From contig JAIOPI010000033.1 in the NCBI GenBank assembly GCA_021413965.1, positions 215,664 to 279,663 on the forward strand: a stretch of DNA of 64,000 bases, given 5' to 3'. A program made the position numbers and the translations under genes. Origin of the DNA: Lentisphaerota bacterium. GTDB taxonomy: Bacteria; Verrucomicrobiota; Kiritimatiellia; UBA8416; JAIOPI01. Below, in pieces: positions 9,316 to 17,303 of this stretch. The notes under the pieces are model-generated. The model saw only the letters and a list, made by a program, of their open reading frames with translations, did not search any database and was not told where the DNA came from. The stretch's first letter is position 1. Every line of letters starts with the position of its first letter.

Positions 9316-10173
9316 ATGGCCAAGGCAAACATTACCGTCGATATCAACCACATGGAACGCGATCTGTCGTTTCATGACGTCCACAACCCCAGCCCGAAAC
9401 GGCTGACGCCCGCGCAGATTGATCACTACAACAGCCAGGGATACATCCGCCCCCTGCGCATTTTTGGCGAGAACGAGGCCGCCACCAACCGCACGTATTT
9501 CGACCACATGCTGGCCGAAATCCAGTCGCAAGGGGGCCGAGACCAGTATTCCATCAACGGCTACCACACCACCTGCCGCGGCCTCTACGACATCGTCGTC
9601 AACCCCCTGATCCTCGATTACGTCGAGGACCTCATCGGACCCGATATCATTGCCTGGGGCACGCACTACTTCTGCAAACTCCCGCACGACCCCAAGAAAG
9701 TTCCCTGGCACCAGGACGCGTCCTACTGGCCGTTCGACAAGTCGCGCACCGTCACCGTCTGGCTGGCCATCGACGACGCCGACGCGGAGAACGCCGCCAT
9801 GCAGTTCATCCCCGGCACGCACCGGCTCGGCCACCTGCGCTGGAAGGACACGCCCGATCCGGCCGTGCTGAATCAGGAAATCGTCGACGTCGCACAGTTT
9901 GGCGCGCCGGTCTTCGACACGCTCAAGGCCGGCGAGATGTCCTTGCACGCCGACATGCTCGCCCATGGCTCCGAGCCAAACCAGTCTGCCCGGCGCCGGT
10001 GCGGTCTCACCATCCGCTACTGCCCGCCCGTGGTCCGCAGCATGGCGAACTGGAACCATGCCTCGATCATCTGCCGCGGGCACGACCCCTCCGGCCACTG
10101 GCATCACAGTCCCCGCCCCGCGGGCGAGGACTACCAGCCCCGCGTCTGGCAACGCAAAACGGAACCCGTGTGA
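9316..10173 (+). CDS. Phytanoyl-CoA dioxygenase (PhyH) family oxygenase
   Basis: A 285-residue Fe(II)/2-oxoglutarate-dependent oxygenase, double-stranded beta-helix fold. The metal triad is visible as His132-x-Asp134 in PWHQDASYW and a distal His (probably His217) in AHGSEPNQS, followed by Arg226-227 suited to binding 2-oxoglutarate. Such enzymes hydroxylate or halogenate small molecules; the substrate is unknown. ATG 9316 is chosen because a G-rich ribosome-binding site (GGGGGTAGG) immediately precedes it, although the frame is open from 9085. Its TGA overlaps the GTG of the response regulator at 10170 (GTGA), so oxygenase and two-component system are probably co-translated, which is unusual for this family. 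Confidence 0.92.
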   Translation: MAKANITVDINHMERDLSFHDVHNPSPKRLTPAQIDHYNSQGYIRPLRIFGENEAATNRTYFDHMLAEIQSQGGRDQYSINGYHTTCRGLYDIVVNPLILDYVEDLIGPDIIAWGTHYFCKLPHDPKKVPWHQDASYWPFDKSRTVTVWLAIDDADAENAAMQFIPGTHRLGHLRWKDTPDPAVLNQEIVDVAQFGAPVFDTLKAGEMSLHADMLAHGSEPNQSARRRCGLTIRYCPPVVRSMANWNHASIICRGHDPSGHWHHSPRPAGEDYQPRVWQRKTEPV

Positions 10174-10841
10174 ACATACTCCTGGTCGAGGATGACGAGC
10201 GCACGCGCGCCTTTGTCGAGCGCGCCTTGCGCGAGGAAGGCCACGTCGTGCAGACCGCGCACGACGGGCGCGCCGGCGACGCACTGGCCCGCACGCAGCC
10301 CTTTGACGTCATCATCCTCGATGTCGGCCTGCCGCACGTGGACGGGCTCGCCATCGTACGCGCCATCCGCGCGGCAAAACTCGCCACCCCCGTGCTCATG
10401 CTGACCGCGCACGACTCGGTCGCCGACCGCGTCGCCGGCCTGGAAACCGGCGCGGACGATTACCTGACCAAGCCGTTTGCCCTCGAGGAACTGCTCGCCC
10501 GCGTGCGCGCCCTCCTGCGCCGGCACCAGACCATCGCCCCCACTCAGCTCGATGTCGCCGACCTGCACATCGACCTCCTGGCCCGCACGGTCCGGCGCGG
10601 CCCGCGCCACATCGACCTGCAGCCCCGCGAATTCGCCCTGTTGGAGTACCTCGCGCGCAACGCCGGACGGGTGCTGTCGAAGACCATGCTCCTCGAGCAT
10701 GTCTGGGACTATGCGTTCGACCCGAAGACCAACGTGGTGGAAAGCCGCGTCTCCCACCTGCGCGACAAGATCGACGAACCCGGCGACCCGCCCCTGATTC
10801 ACACCATTCGCGGAGTCGGCTATGTCCTCCGTCCCGCGTAA
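10170..10841 (+). CDS. OmpR/PhoB-family response regulator
   Basis: A 223-residue DNA-binding response regulator. The receiver begins NILLVEDDE with phosphoacceptor Asp51 in VIILDVGLP, Thr in LMLTAHD and Lys in YLTKPF; the C-terminal half is a winged helix ending in TNVVESRVSHLRDKID and TIRGVGYVL, as in CusR/QseB/PhoB. The start is GTG 10170, overlapping the previous stop by 4 nt; the longer open frame upstream belongs to the oxygenase gene. It overlaps the kinase at 10822 by 20 nt. The membrane fusion protein 0.5 kb downstream is a plausible target, by analogy with Cus-type loci, but no binding site can be assigned. Confidence 0.95.
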   Translation: MNILLVEDDERTRAFVERALREEGHVVQTAHDGRAGDALARTQPFDVIILDVGLPHVDGLAIVRAIRAAKLATPVLMLTAHDSVADRVAGLETGADDYLTKPFALEELLARVRALLRRHQTIAPTQLDVADLHIDLLARTVRRGPRHIDLQPREFALLEYLARNAGRVLSKTMLLEHVWDYAFDPKTNVVESRVSHLRDKIDEPGDPPLIHTIRGVGYVLRPA

Positions 10842-12216
10842 GCGTTACCTGGCGTTTCGCACCCGCATCACCCTGGCGGCGGCCGTGGTCTTCCTCCTCC
10901 TGTCCACCCTGACCTTCGGCGCGCTCTATGCCGCCCTGCGCGCACGCCTCGTCGCCGATCTCGACGCCCGCCTGCTGACCGACCTCGCCAGCCTCCAGCA
11001 CCTCGCCGCCGTGCGCAAAGCGCGAATCATTCAGTCCACGCTGGACATGGAGGCGCGCTTTCGCGGACCCGCAGACGTGTTCTACCGGGTGCTGGATACG
11101 AATGGCGCCTTGCTGGCCATGTCCGACACGAACGCGTGGGCCGGCGTGGCCGACCAGCCGCCCCCGCGCTCCGACCCCGGCCACGCCAGCTTCGCCACAC
11201 TCACCCGCCTCACCGACGGCGCCGCGGTCCGTGTGGCGTATAGTCGGGACGAGTCCGGACGCCTCTTCCAGCATGCCCAAACCCTGCACGCCATCGAGGC
11301 CATCAGCCGCTCGGTCCGCCGCCTCGCGATCGCCGGCCTCCTCATCAACCTGTGCGCGGGCATCGGCGTGATCAACGCGCTCGCCGGACGCGCCATGTCC
11401 CGCGTCGCACGCGTCCGACGCACCGCCGAAACCGTTTCACAGACCTCGCTCTTCCAGCGTGTGCCCGTCACCCACCGGGGCGATGAGATTGACGCCCTGG
11501 CCGAGTCCTTCAATGCCATGCTCACGCGGGTCGAAGCCACGGTCGTCGACCTGCAGCACGTCGGCGACGAGATCGCCCATGATCTGCGCAACGCCGTCAG
11601 CCGAACCCGCCTGGCCGCCGAGACGGCCCTGCGCACGGATCCGCCCGACGAGGCCGCAGACCGGGCGGCCCTCGCCGACGTGATCGAAGGCTGCGACCAC
11701 ATGCGCGGTGTGATTGACGACATCCTGCAACTCGCCCGGATGGAATCGGGCGCCCTGCCCCTTCAGAAATCCGCACTCGATCTGGCCCTGCTGTGGCGCA
11801 CGGCGGCCGATCTCTACGCGGATGCCGCCAGGGAGGCCGGCCTGCGCATCACGATGGCCCTGCCCGCCGCCTCCCTGTCCGTGCCTGGCGATCGCGCGGC
11901 CCTGCAGCGGCTGGCCGGGAACCTGCTGGACAACGCGCTCAAGTACACGCCGGCAGGCGGCGAGGTCCACATTGAAGCCGAACAGCTGGCGACCGCGGTG
12001 CGCGTGCACGTGAGAAACTCCGGTCCGGGCATCCCGGCCGAGGATCTCCCGCACCTGTTCGAGCGCTTCTACCGGGGCCGACGCACCCGCGGCGCACCGG
12101 GCGTCGGCCTTGGGCTACCCATGGCGCGGCGCATCGCCTTGCTTCACGGCGGCGAACTCACCGTGCAGAGCCAGCCCGGCCATGGCAGCACCTTCACGCT
12201 GCAGCTGCCGCGCTAA
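10822..12216 (+). CDS. Membrane sensor histidine kinase (HisKA, HAMP)
   Basis: A 464-residue inner-membrane sensor: TM1 about residues 17-37, a periplasmic domain of about 130 residues, TM2 about 167-187, HAMP linker, HisKA with His253 and a HATPase domain (N-box NLLDNALKYT, G1 NSGPGIP, G2 GVGLGLPM). The architecture matches CusS/QseC-type kinases. The H-box reads HDLRNAVSR; the usual sequence is H[ED]LRTPL, so the conserved Thr-Pro after Arg is Asn-Ala. The phosphoacceptor His itself is intact. It partners the response regulator whose gene it overlaps. A GC-rich hairpin without a T-tract follows the stop. Confidence 0.94.
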   Translation: MSSVPRKRYLAFRTRITLAAAVVFLLLSTLTFGALYAALRARLVADLDARLLTDLASLQHLAAVRKARIIQSTLDMEARFRGPADVFYRVLDTNGALLAMSDTNAWAGVADQPPPRSDPGHASFATLTRLTDGAAVRVAYSRDESGRLFQHAQTLHAIEAISRSVRRLAIAGLLINLCAGIGVINALAGRAMSRVARVRRTAETVSQTSLFQRVPVTHRGDEIDALAESFNAMLTRVEATVVDLQHVGDEIAHDLRNAVSRTRLAAETALRTDPPDEAADRAALADVIEGCDHMRGVIDDILQLARMESGALPLQKSALDLALLWRTAADLYADAAREAGLRITMALPAASLSVPGDRAALQRLAGNLLDNALKYTPAGGEVHIEAEQLATAVRVHVRNSGPGIPAEDLPHLFERFYRGRRTRGAPGVGLGLPMARRIALLHGGELTVQSQPGHGSTFTLQLPR

Positions 12217-12232
12217 GCACCGGCCGGACTGG

Positions 12233-12250
12233 CGCCGCCGCACGGCGGCG
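12233..12250 (+). terminator. GC-rich hairpin after the two-component operon
   Basis: CGCCGCCG (12233-12240) and CGGCGGCG (12243-12250) form an 8-bp perfect inverted repeat 16 nt after the kinase stop. There is no following T-tract, so at best it is a weak or factor-assisted terminator. Confidence 0.3.
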
Positions 12251-12267
12251 GGCGGGCCACGGCAACC

Positions 12268-12305
12268 TTGCCAATCGGTAACGTGACGGCCAGTTTCCCG
12301 CAATG
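12268..12305 (+). promoter_or_regulatory. Palindromic upstream element, copy 1
   Basis: TTGCC-AATC-GGTAA is a near-perfect inverted repeat followed by CGTGACGGCCAG. Read towards the membrane fusion protein gene (start 12375), 28 of 38 positions match the element at 17264-17301 read towards its own downstream gene. It may be an operator or a 5'-UTR hairpin shared by the two units. The match is a hand alignment of two copies only. Confidence 0.4.
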
Positions 12306-12374
12306 CCGCCCCCCTATGCTTCTGTCGAAGGCTGGGCGGAGCGTCCGCCCGGCGCTTCGGAAAGCGAGGGCCTC

Positions 12375-13634
12375 ATGATCGCAACCAACCACAACCAACT
12401 GCTGACGCGCCAACGGACGAGATGGAGCCCCCCCCGCCGTCTCTGGTCCCGCATCCTGCGCCAGTGGCCATTCGCCATCTGGATCGTCGCCGGCGTGGCG
12501 GCCGCCTGGCTCTACTGGGGGTCGGCGGACGCGCCAGGCTATGGACACATCCGCGGTCTCGTGGATGGGAACCCCGTCAACCTGTCCCCCGTTGAAACGG
12601 CGCGCATTGCGGCCGTCCACGTGGTCGAGGGCCAGCGTGTACGGGCCGGAAGCCCGCTGGTCGACATGGATACCGCCGTCATTGACCCGGGCATTACCGC
12701 GGACCTCGTGGACACCATACGCATCGAAACCGCGTTCGGTGACACCCATCAGGATGTCCTGCAGGCCATCAGCCAGCAGAACGGCGCGCTCGCGGATCTG
12801 GAGTCGAATATCGCCGTGTGCAAGCTGGATTGGGCCCGCGACGCCGGCGAACTGGAGGGCTTGCGAGATGAGCACCAGCGTCGCGCCACTCTTTATGCGA
12901 ACCGGTTGATCGATTCCATGGTGGCCAACGAACTGACGCCCCAGATCCGATCCCTCGAGCGCGCCCTGGCGCAATATCCTTCGCTGCTCGCCTCCTACGA
13001 GCGTCAACGCGACGACGCCAAGCAGTACCAGCTGGCCATCCTGCGCTGGCTCGGCCTGAAAGCGGGCGAGGAAGTATCCACGGCCATCGCGCGCCGGCTC
13101 GCCGAGAGTTCCGTTCATGACATGCTCGATGACGCCCGCCGCCAAAGCGAACGCTACCTCGAAAGCTACACGCTGCGCGCCCCCTATGACGGCACCGTCT
13201 CGGCCACGTACTACCGCCCCGGCGATACCGTCGCCTCCGGGCTTCCCATTGTCCGCCTCGTGGAAGACCAGCCGCGACGGGTACGCGCATTCCTTCCCGA
13301 ATCGCTGGTCATGGACCTGCAAGTCGGCGATGCGGTCCGCCTGCGCCCCGAGAACCGGGCTGGCATCTCCGTGCCCGGGCGGGTGGAGCACGTCACGGCG
13401 GAGGTTTTCGTGCGTACCGCCGTGCTCACGTCCACCGGGCGCGAAGCGCCGTTGCGCACGCGGTCCGCCACCATCCTCATCACCGGCGAGCATGCGCTGG
13501 TGGCCGGGGAAACCGTCGTCGTGGAGCTGATCAACCGCCACGGCGTCTGGGAGCGCATCCTCACGCGGCTGGGCCATCGTGCCATGCCGGTCGCCCACGC
13601 GACCATGGCCACGCCGATCGAGCGCGGGACGTGA
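12375..13634 (+). CDS. HlyD-like membrane fusion (periplasmic adaptor) protein
   Basis: A 419-residue adaptor. A cytoplasmic N-terminus is followed by one TM helix (about residues 33-53, FAIWIVAGVAAAWLYW), a lipoyl-like half motif (VHVVEGQRVRAGSPLVDMD), a long helical hairpin (roughly 115-275), the second lipoyl half (LRAPYDGTVSATYYRPGDTV) and a beta-barrel domain. Such adaptors bridge an inner-membrane pump to a TolC-type channel. Here no ABC, MFS or RND pump is adjacent; instead a TolC-like gene converges on it with a 4-bp gap. The start ATG 12375 is preceded by GCGAGGG; the open frame reaches 12303 but lacks a better start. Confidence 0.85.
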   Translation: MIATNHNQLLTRQRTRWSPPRRLWSRILRQWPFAIWIVAGVAAAWLYWGSADAPGYGHIRGLVDGNPVNLSPVETARIAAVHVVEGQRVRAGSPLVDMDTAVIDPGITADLVDTIRIETAFGDTHQDVLQAISQQNGALADLESNIAVCKLDWARDAGELEGLRDEHQRRATLYANRLIDSMVANELTPQIRSLERALAQYPSLLASYERQRDDAKQYQLAILRWLGLKAGEEVSTAIARRLAESSVHDMLDDARRQSERYLESYTLRAPYDGTVSATYYRPGDTVASGLPIVRLVEDQPRRVRAFLPESLVMDLQVGDAVRLRPENRAGISVPGRVEHVTAEVFVRTAVLTSTGREAPLRTRSATILITGEHALVAGETVVVELINRHGVWERILTRLGHRAMPVAHATMATPIERGT

Positions 13635-13638
13635 CGCG

Positions 13639-15303
13639 TCAGCGCGCCGCCAGCGGAATCAGGCCAGCCGCGCGACAGAAGGCAAGCTCCGCCAGCACGC
13701 AACGCCGCTCCGCCTCCGTCACGCGCACCTCGAACGCCACCAGGTTCTGCTGCCAGCGCAGGGCATCCGCCTCGGTCGCAAGATCAGCCTCGGCGGCCGG
13801 TGGCGAGGCCGCGAATCGCCCCCGGAGCCGGTTCAGCTCGATCACTTGCGCCGCGTGGTGCCGCCGCGTGGCGCGAACCAGGTCCGCGGCGGCGCGGATA
13901 TCCTGCTCGGCACGCTCCAGCACAAGCGCTGCCGACGCGCGCGCCCCTTGCCACGCCGCCCGCCTCACCCGGCTTTCGCGCGACAGCCATTCGAACACCG
14001 GGATTTCGACGGCGGCGCCCACCCACCACGCGTCACCCGCGCGCTCCTCAGCGGCCGAGTCGGTGCCCGTGCCGTGGGTTGTCTCCCGGCTCGTTCCCCA
14101 TCCCGCCTCATCCTGCACCTCAAAGGTCGCGGGCCGGAATTCCCGCGACTGCGCGCGACGCGTCTCCGCCGCGGAGCCGCTCTCGGTGAACGTGCCGATG
14201 CTGGACTCGTCGACGTCCCAGTTCGAATACGCCAGTTCCACCCGCCCCAGCCAGGGCATGCGCCGGGACCTGGCCATCTTCCACTCGCCGGCGGCGCGGG
14301 AATGGCCCGCCACCGCCATCAGGACGTCGCCACGCCGGCGGGCCAATTGCCGCACGCCTGATTCCGCGCCCGGTTCCGCATTCAGGGCCGGCAACCGCAG
14401 CAGCGCGCCGGGCCGGAGCGGATCAAGATTCACATCGTCCACCGCCGTTCCGGAGAGCTGTGCGAACGCCCCCTGCAGGTCGAAGATCGACTCCTGGATC
14501 CGGCTCGCGTCCCCCATGGCCGCGGCCGCGCGGCCGGCCATCTCCATCTCGTCCGCGAGCGCCACCGCCTCCCTGCCGACAGCCCCCTCCATGTGCGTCA
14601 ACATCGCCCGTGCGCGGCTGACGAGGGGCGCCTGTTGAGCCAGGAGTCGACTTGCGTAATGCACGCGCACGGCCACCTCCACAAGGTCGCACGCCAGCGC
14701 CTGCGTCTCATCCCACAGCCGGGCTTCGGCCAGATCGTGCGCGGCCCGGGCCGCATCCTTCTCGCCCCGCAGCAACCAGGGATTCGGCGGAAACAGGCGC
14801 AGACCGACCTCGAACTCGGACTCCGATTCGCGCGCGCGTTCCTCCGCCTCGCGCGACGTGCGGTACGTGGCGTCGCGCTGCGAGGTTTCCTGCCGGCTCC
14901 GCTTGTCCGTGGTGAACCCCAGCTGCCGCGTCGTGGCGGCTGATGACGCACGCCCGGATTCGGATCGGCGACCGCTCTCGACGCGTGTGCCGGTGCGGTG
15001 GCTCATCTCGTCGCCCCAGCCCACGCCGCCAAGGATTTCCGGTGAGCGCCACGACGTCCACTCGACAACGTCCCCGGCACGCCTGTTGACGTCATCGCGC
15101 AGTTCCCGCAGGCGCGGGTGCGTCGCCAGCGTGCGCTCGATCACCGCCGCCAGCGGGAGACCGTTCGTCCGCGGCGCTGGCGGTATAGGCGCCAGCACGT
15201 CAGGGACCCCCGATTGGGCTAGCGCCGACGCCAGCGGGGCGAGAGCGACCAGCGCGAGGGCGGCGCGGCGAGCGCACGTTGTGTAAGTGACGTCACGGTT
15301 CAT
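13639..15303 (-). CDS. TolC-like outer-membrane factor with two large Ser/Arg/Glu-rich loops
   Basis: A 554-residue outer-membrane efflux protein. A signal peptide (ARRAALALVALAPLASALA) precedes two similar halves rich in long helices, the TolC duplication. In each half, where the two barrel strands are joined by an extracellular loop, there is a long hydrophilic insert: about residues 85-150 (ESGRRSESGR, SREAEERARESESE) and about 350-410 (ESGSAAETRRAQSRE, SRETTHGTGTDSAAEE). Family members usually have short loops and total 430-480 residues. ATG 15303 is chosen: it overlaps the upstream lamin-tail gene by 11 nt and has GGGTG at a suitable distance; ATG 15309 is the alternative. The very long open frame to 15867 is a shadow of the upstream gene. 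Confidence 0.86.
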   Translation of the reverse strand: MNRDVTYTTCARRAALALVALAPLASALAQSGVPDVLAPIPPAPRTNGLPLAAVIERTLATHPRLRELRDDVNRRAGDVVEWTSWRSPEILGGVGWGDEMSHRTGTRVESGRRSESGRASSAATTRQLGFTTDKRSRQETSQRDATYRTSREAEERARESESEFEVGLRLFPPNPWLLRGEKDAARAAHDLAEARLWDETQALACDLVEVAVRVHYASRLLAQQAPLVSRARAMLTHMEGAVGREAVALADEMEMAGRAAAAMGDASRIQESIFDLQGAFAQLSGTAVDDVNLDPLRPGALLRLPALNAEPGAESGVRQLARRRGDVLMAVAGHSRAAGEWKMARSRRMPWLGRVELAYSNWDVDESSIGTFTESGSAAETRRAQSREFRPATFEVQDEAGWGTSRETTHGTGTDSAAEERAGDAWWVGAAVEIPVFEWLSRESRVRRAAWQGARASAALVLERAEQDIRAAADLVRATRRHHAAQVIELNRLRGRFAASPPAAEADLATEADALRWQQNLVAFEVRVTEAERRCVLAELAFCRAAGLIPLAAR

Positions 15304-17242
15304 CGGCATGCACCCGAATGCGATAGACCGGCGCGCCCGTCGCGGCCGCCGCGCGAAACACGCCCGTGGCAACGCCGGAGACCGGACTGACCGGGGTCCA
15401 GGCGCCGCCCGGCTCAAGCGCCTGCTCCACGACGTAGCGCACGGCCGGAACCGCGTCCCATCGAAGCTGCATCGATTGATCCGCCGCCTCATATGCCACC
15501 TGCGTGACGGCCAGGCGTGAACGCGGATCCAGCGGATCCGTTCCCGCGACATACTCATGCCGGTCAGGAAAATCATCCGCATCTGCGTCGGTGGCCTCCC
15601 CCTGGGCGGCGGCGCGACTGCGAAAATGGCGTAGCTCCCAGTCGTCGGGCAGCAGGTCGCCATCCTCATCATAAACCGGCAAGCGGCCGGGCGAGGGCAC
15701 GCCCGCCGTCCAGCTGGTGGCGAGCGTCCCGACAACCCGTCGATCGAGGCGATGCAGCGACTGCCCCTGACCGGCCGTGCCGCCCGGCCAGGGCAAACTT
15801 GGCGAGAAGAACACCAGATCCTCCACCACGGCGGGGCGAAAAGTCGGCTCTTCGGTGGGCGCCTCATCCGGACTGTTCAGTGCCACATACTCGCCGGCGT
15901 CGTTGAGCCGCCCGCTCGAGACGCCCAACATCGCGGTGTCCGGCGGCATGCCCCACGCCTGCACGAAGTGCGCGCGCGCGTCGGCCAGGCCGGGACTGAA
16001 CGGCACCACCACCAGCGTCTGCCCGGGAGCCAGCTGCATCCCCGCCGGGAAATCGAATTCAACCCCCAGGGTCAACCGCCATGCCTGGAGCGAAACCGGG
16101 AACGACTCGAGGTTCGCCAGCTCGATGAACTCCCAGGCGGGATTCGGCCCGGAGGGCTGATACTGCAGTTCTGTCAACGCGAGTCGAGGCAGTCTCACGC
16201 CCAGGTTGGAAGCCCCCGGCGAGCGCGCCGACTGGGGGAACCATGCACCGAACCCGTTGGGCCAGCGCCCAAAGGACTCGCCGTTGAACTGCGCGCCGAA
16301 GGCCGCCGTGTCGTCCACCCGCACGGATGCACCGGACACCGCCGACAGGTAGAGCGTTTCGCCGCGGGCACCATCGAGACCGAAACGCCGTTCGATCTGC
16401 GTCTCGACCCCGCGAAACTGGCTCTCCGTCACCGTCCAATAGCCGCCGCGCCCCAGCACCGTGCCGGCCGGAATGACGTACTTGTCGAGCGCGTCCGGAT
16501 CGTCACTGATCCGCCAGCCGCTGATGTCCACCGGCTGGCTGCCGCGGTTATGCAGCTCGATCAGGTCCACCATCGGCGGGTCGGTATGGCTGAGGATCTC
16601 GTTGAAGACCACCCCCGACGGTGCGGCATCCGCGCTGCCTGGCGATCCATGCCGCCAGAGACTGGAGCGCCAGGCGGCGGGGCTGGCCGCCGCGAGGGTG
16701 GGATCCTGGCGATGTAACGACCAGCCCCTCCCATCCGGCAGCTCCGGCCACGCGCCGCTGTCGCCATATTCACAACTTTCGACCACGCCTGATGGCTGCC
16801 GCCACGCCAGCGCATCACCCGTGTTGCCCAGTTTGCCGCTATAGACACCGGCGATGCTGGTCACAGCCGGATAGCGCAGCCGGAATCCCGCCAGGTTATT
16901 CACCACCACCGCCCGCCCGCCAGGCGCCAGCGACTGCATCGGTGAGGTGGCAAAGTTGAAGACGACGCCATCCAACAGCGCGACGTTCGCCAGCGACACG
17001 GCCGCGGCTCCCAAATTGGCCAGTTCCAGGAACTCGAAGTCGTCGGCGTCGTCGAACCCGAGCTGCCGCTCGAAGACCGTGGGCGGGGCCGGGTTGTAGT
17101 GGACTTCCGTGAGCACGAGCTGGGCCAGCGACGAGGTTGTCACCAGCGCCAGGCTGGTCGCCGTGCAGAGCCAGTGCCCGCCCCCGCGTCGGGCGGGTGC
17201 GCGGAGTCCGGTAAATCCCGTGCAGGAGAGGGCAATGTTCAC
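15293..17242 (-). CDS. Secreted protein with three lamin-tail domains and Ca-binding repeats
   Basis: A 649-residue exported protein of unknown function. After a signal-like N-terminus (TATSLALVTTSSLAQ) come three lamin-tail-type Ig folds, each opening with a similar strand: LVLTEVHYNP (about 45), GVVFNEILSH (about 215) and LALTELQYQP (about 365). Each continues with an E-[FL]-x-E-L-x-N motif. Then follow thrombospondin-3/dockerin-like acidic repeats (DEDGDLLPDDWE, DADADDFPDRHEY, around 555-600) and a final beta-sandwich. Bacterial lamin-tail domains occur on secreted nucleases and surface proteins; no catalytic domain is recognised here. The GTG at 17242 follows a run of G (TTGGGGGC). The 11-nt overlap with the TolC-like gene implies a joint role, perhaps as exported cargo or a surface partner. 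Confidence 0.85.
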   Translation of the reverse strand: MNIALSCTGFTGLRAPARRGGGHWLCTATSLALVTTSSLAQLVLTEVHYNPAPPTVFERQLGFDDADDFEFLELANLGAAAVSLANVALLDGVVFNFATSPMQSLAPGGRAVVVNNLAGFRLRYPAVTSIAGVYSGKLGNTGDALAWRQPSGVVESCEYGDSGAWPELPDGRGWSLHRQDPTLAAASPAAWRSSLWRHGSPGSADAAPSGVVFNEILSHTDPPMVDLIELHNRGSQPVDISGWRISDDPDALDKYVIPAGTVLGRGGYWTVTESQFRGVETQIERRFGLDGARGETLYLSAVSGASVRVDDTAAFGAQFNGESFGRWPNGFGAWFPQSARSPGASNLGVRLPRLALTELQYQPSGPNPAWEFIELANLESFPVSLQAWRLTLGVEFDFPAGMQLAPGQTLVVVPFSPGLADARAHFVQAWGMPPDTAMLGVSSGRLNDAGEYVALNSPDEAPTEEPTFRPAVVEDLVFFSPSLPWPGGTAGQGQSLHRLDRRVVGTLATSWTAGVPSPGRLPVYDEDGDLLPDDWELRHFRSRAAAQGEATDADADDFPDRHEYVAGTDPLDPRSRLAVTQVAYEAADQSMQLRWDAVPAVRYVVEQALEPGGAWTPVSPVSGVATGVFRAAAATGAPVYRIRVHADEP

Positions 17243-17263
17243 GCCCCCAAGATACCGGGGCCA

Positions 17264-17301
17264 CCTTGCCGGCACCTGACCGCCACATTGCCTTTTGGCA
17301 A
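17264..17301 (-). promoter_or_regulatory. Palindromic upstream element, copy 2
   Basis: On the minus strand TTGCC-AAAA-GGCAA is a perfect 5-bp inverted repeat followed by TGTGGCGGTCAG. It lies 22-59 nt before the GTG of the lamin-tail gene and matches copy 1 at 28 of 38 positions in the same orientation relative to its gene. A TGGC-N7-TTGC arrangement overlaps it (17297-17312), resembling a sigma-54 promoter, but copy 1 lacks the -24 GG. Confidence 0.4.
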
Positions 17302-17303
17302 CG

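Noticed and set aside
15310..15867. The TolC-like frame extends almost 190 codons upstream.
   Set aside because: That part is out-of-frame sequence of the lamin-tail gene; a proper signal peptide and overlap start at 15303.
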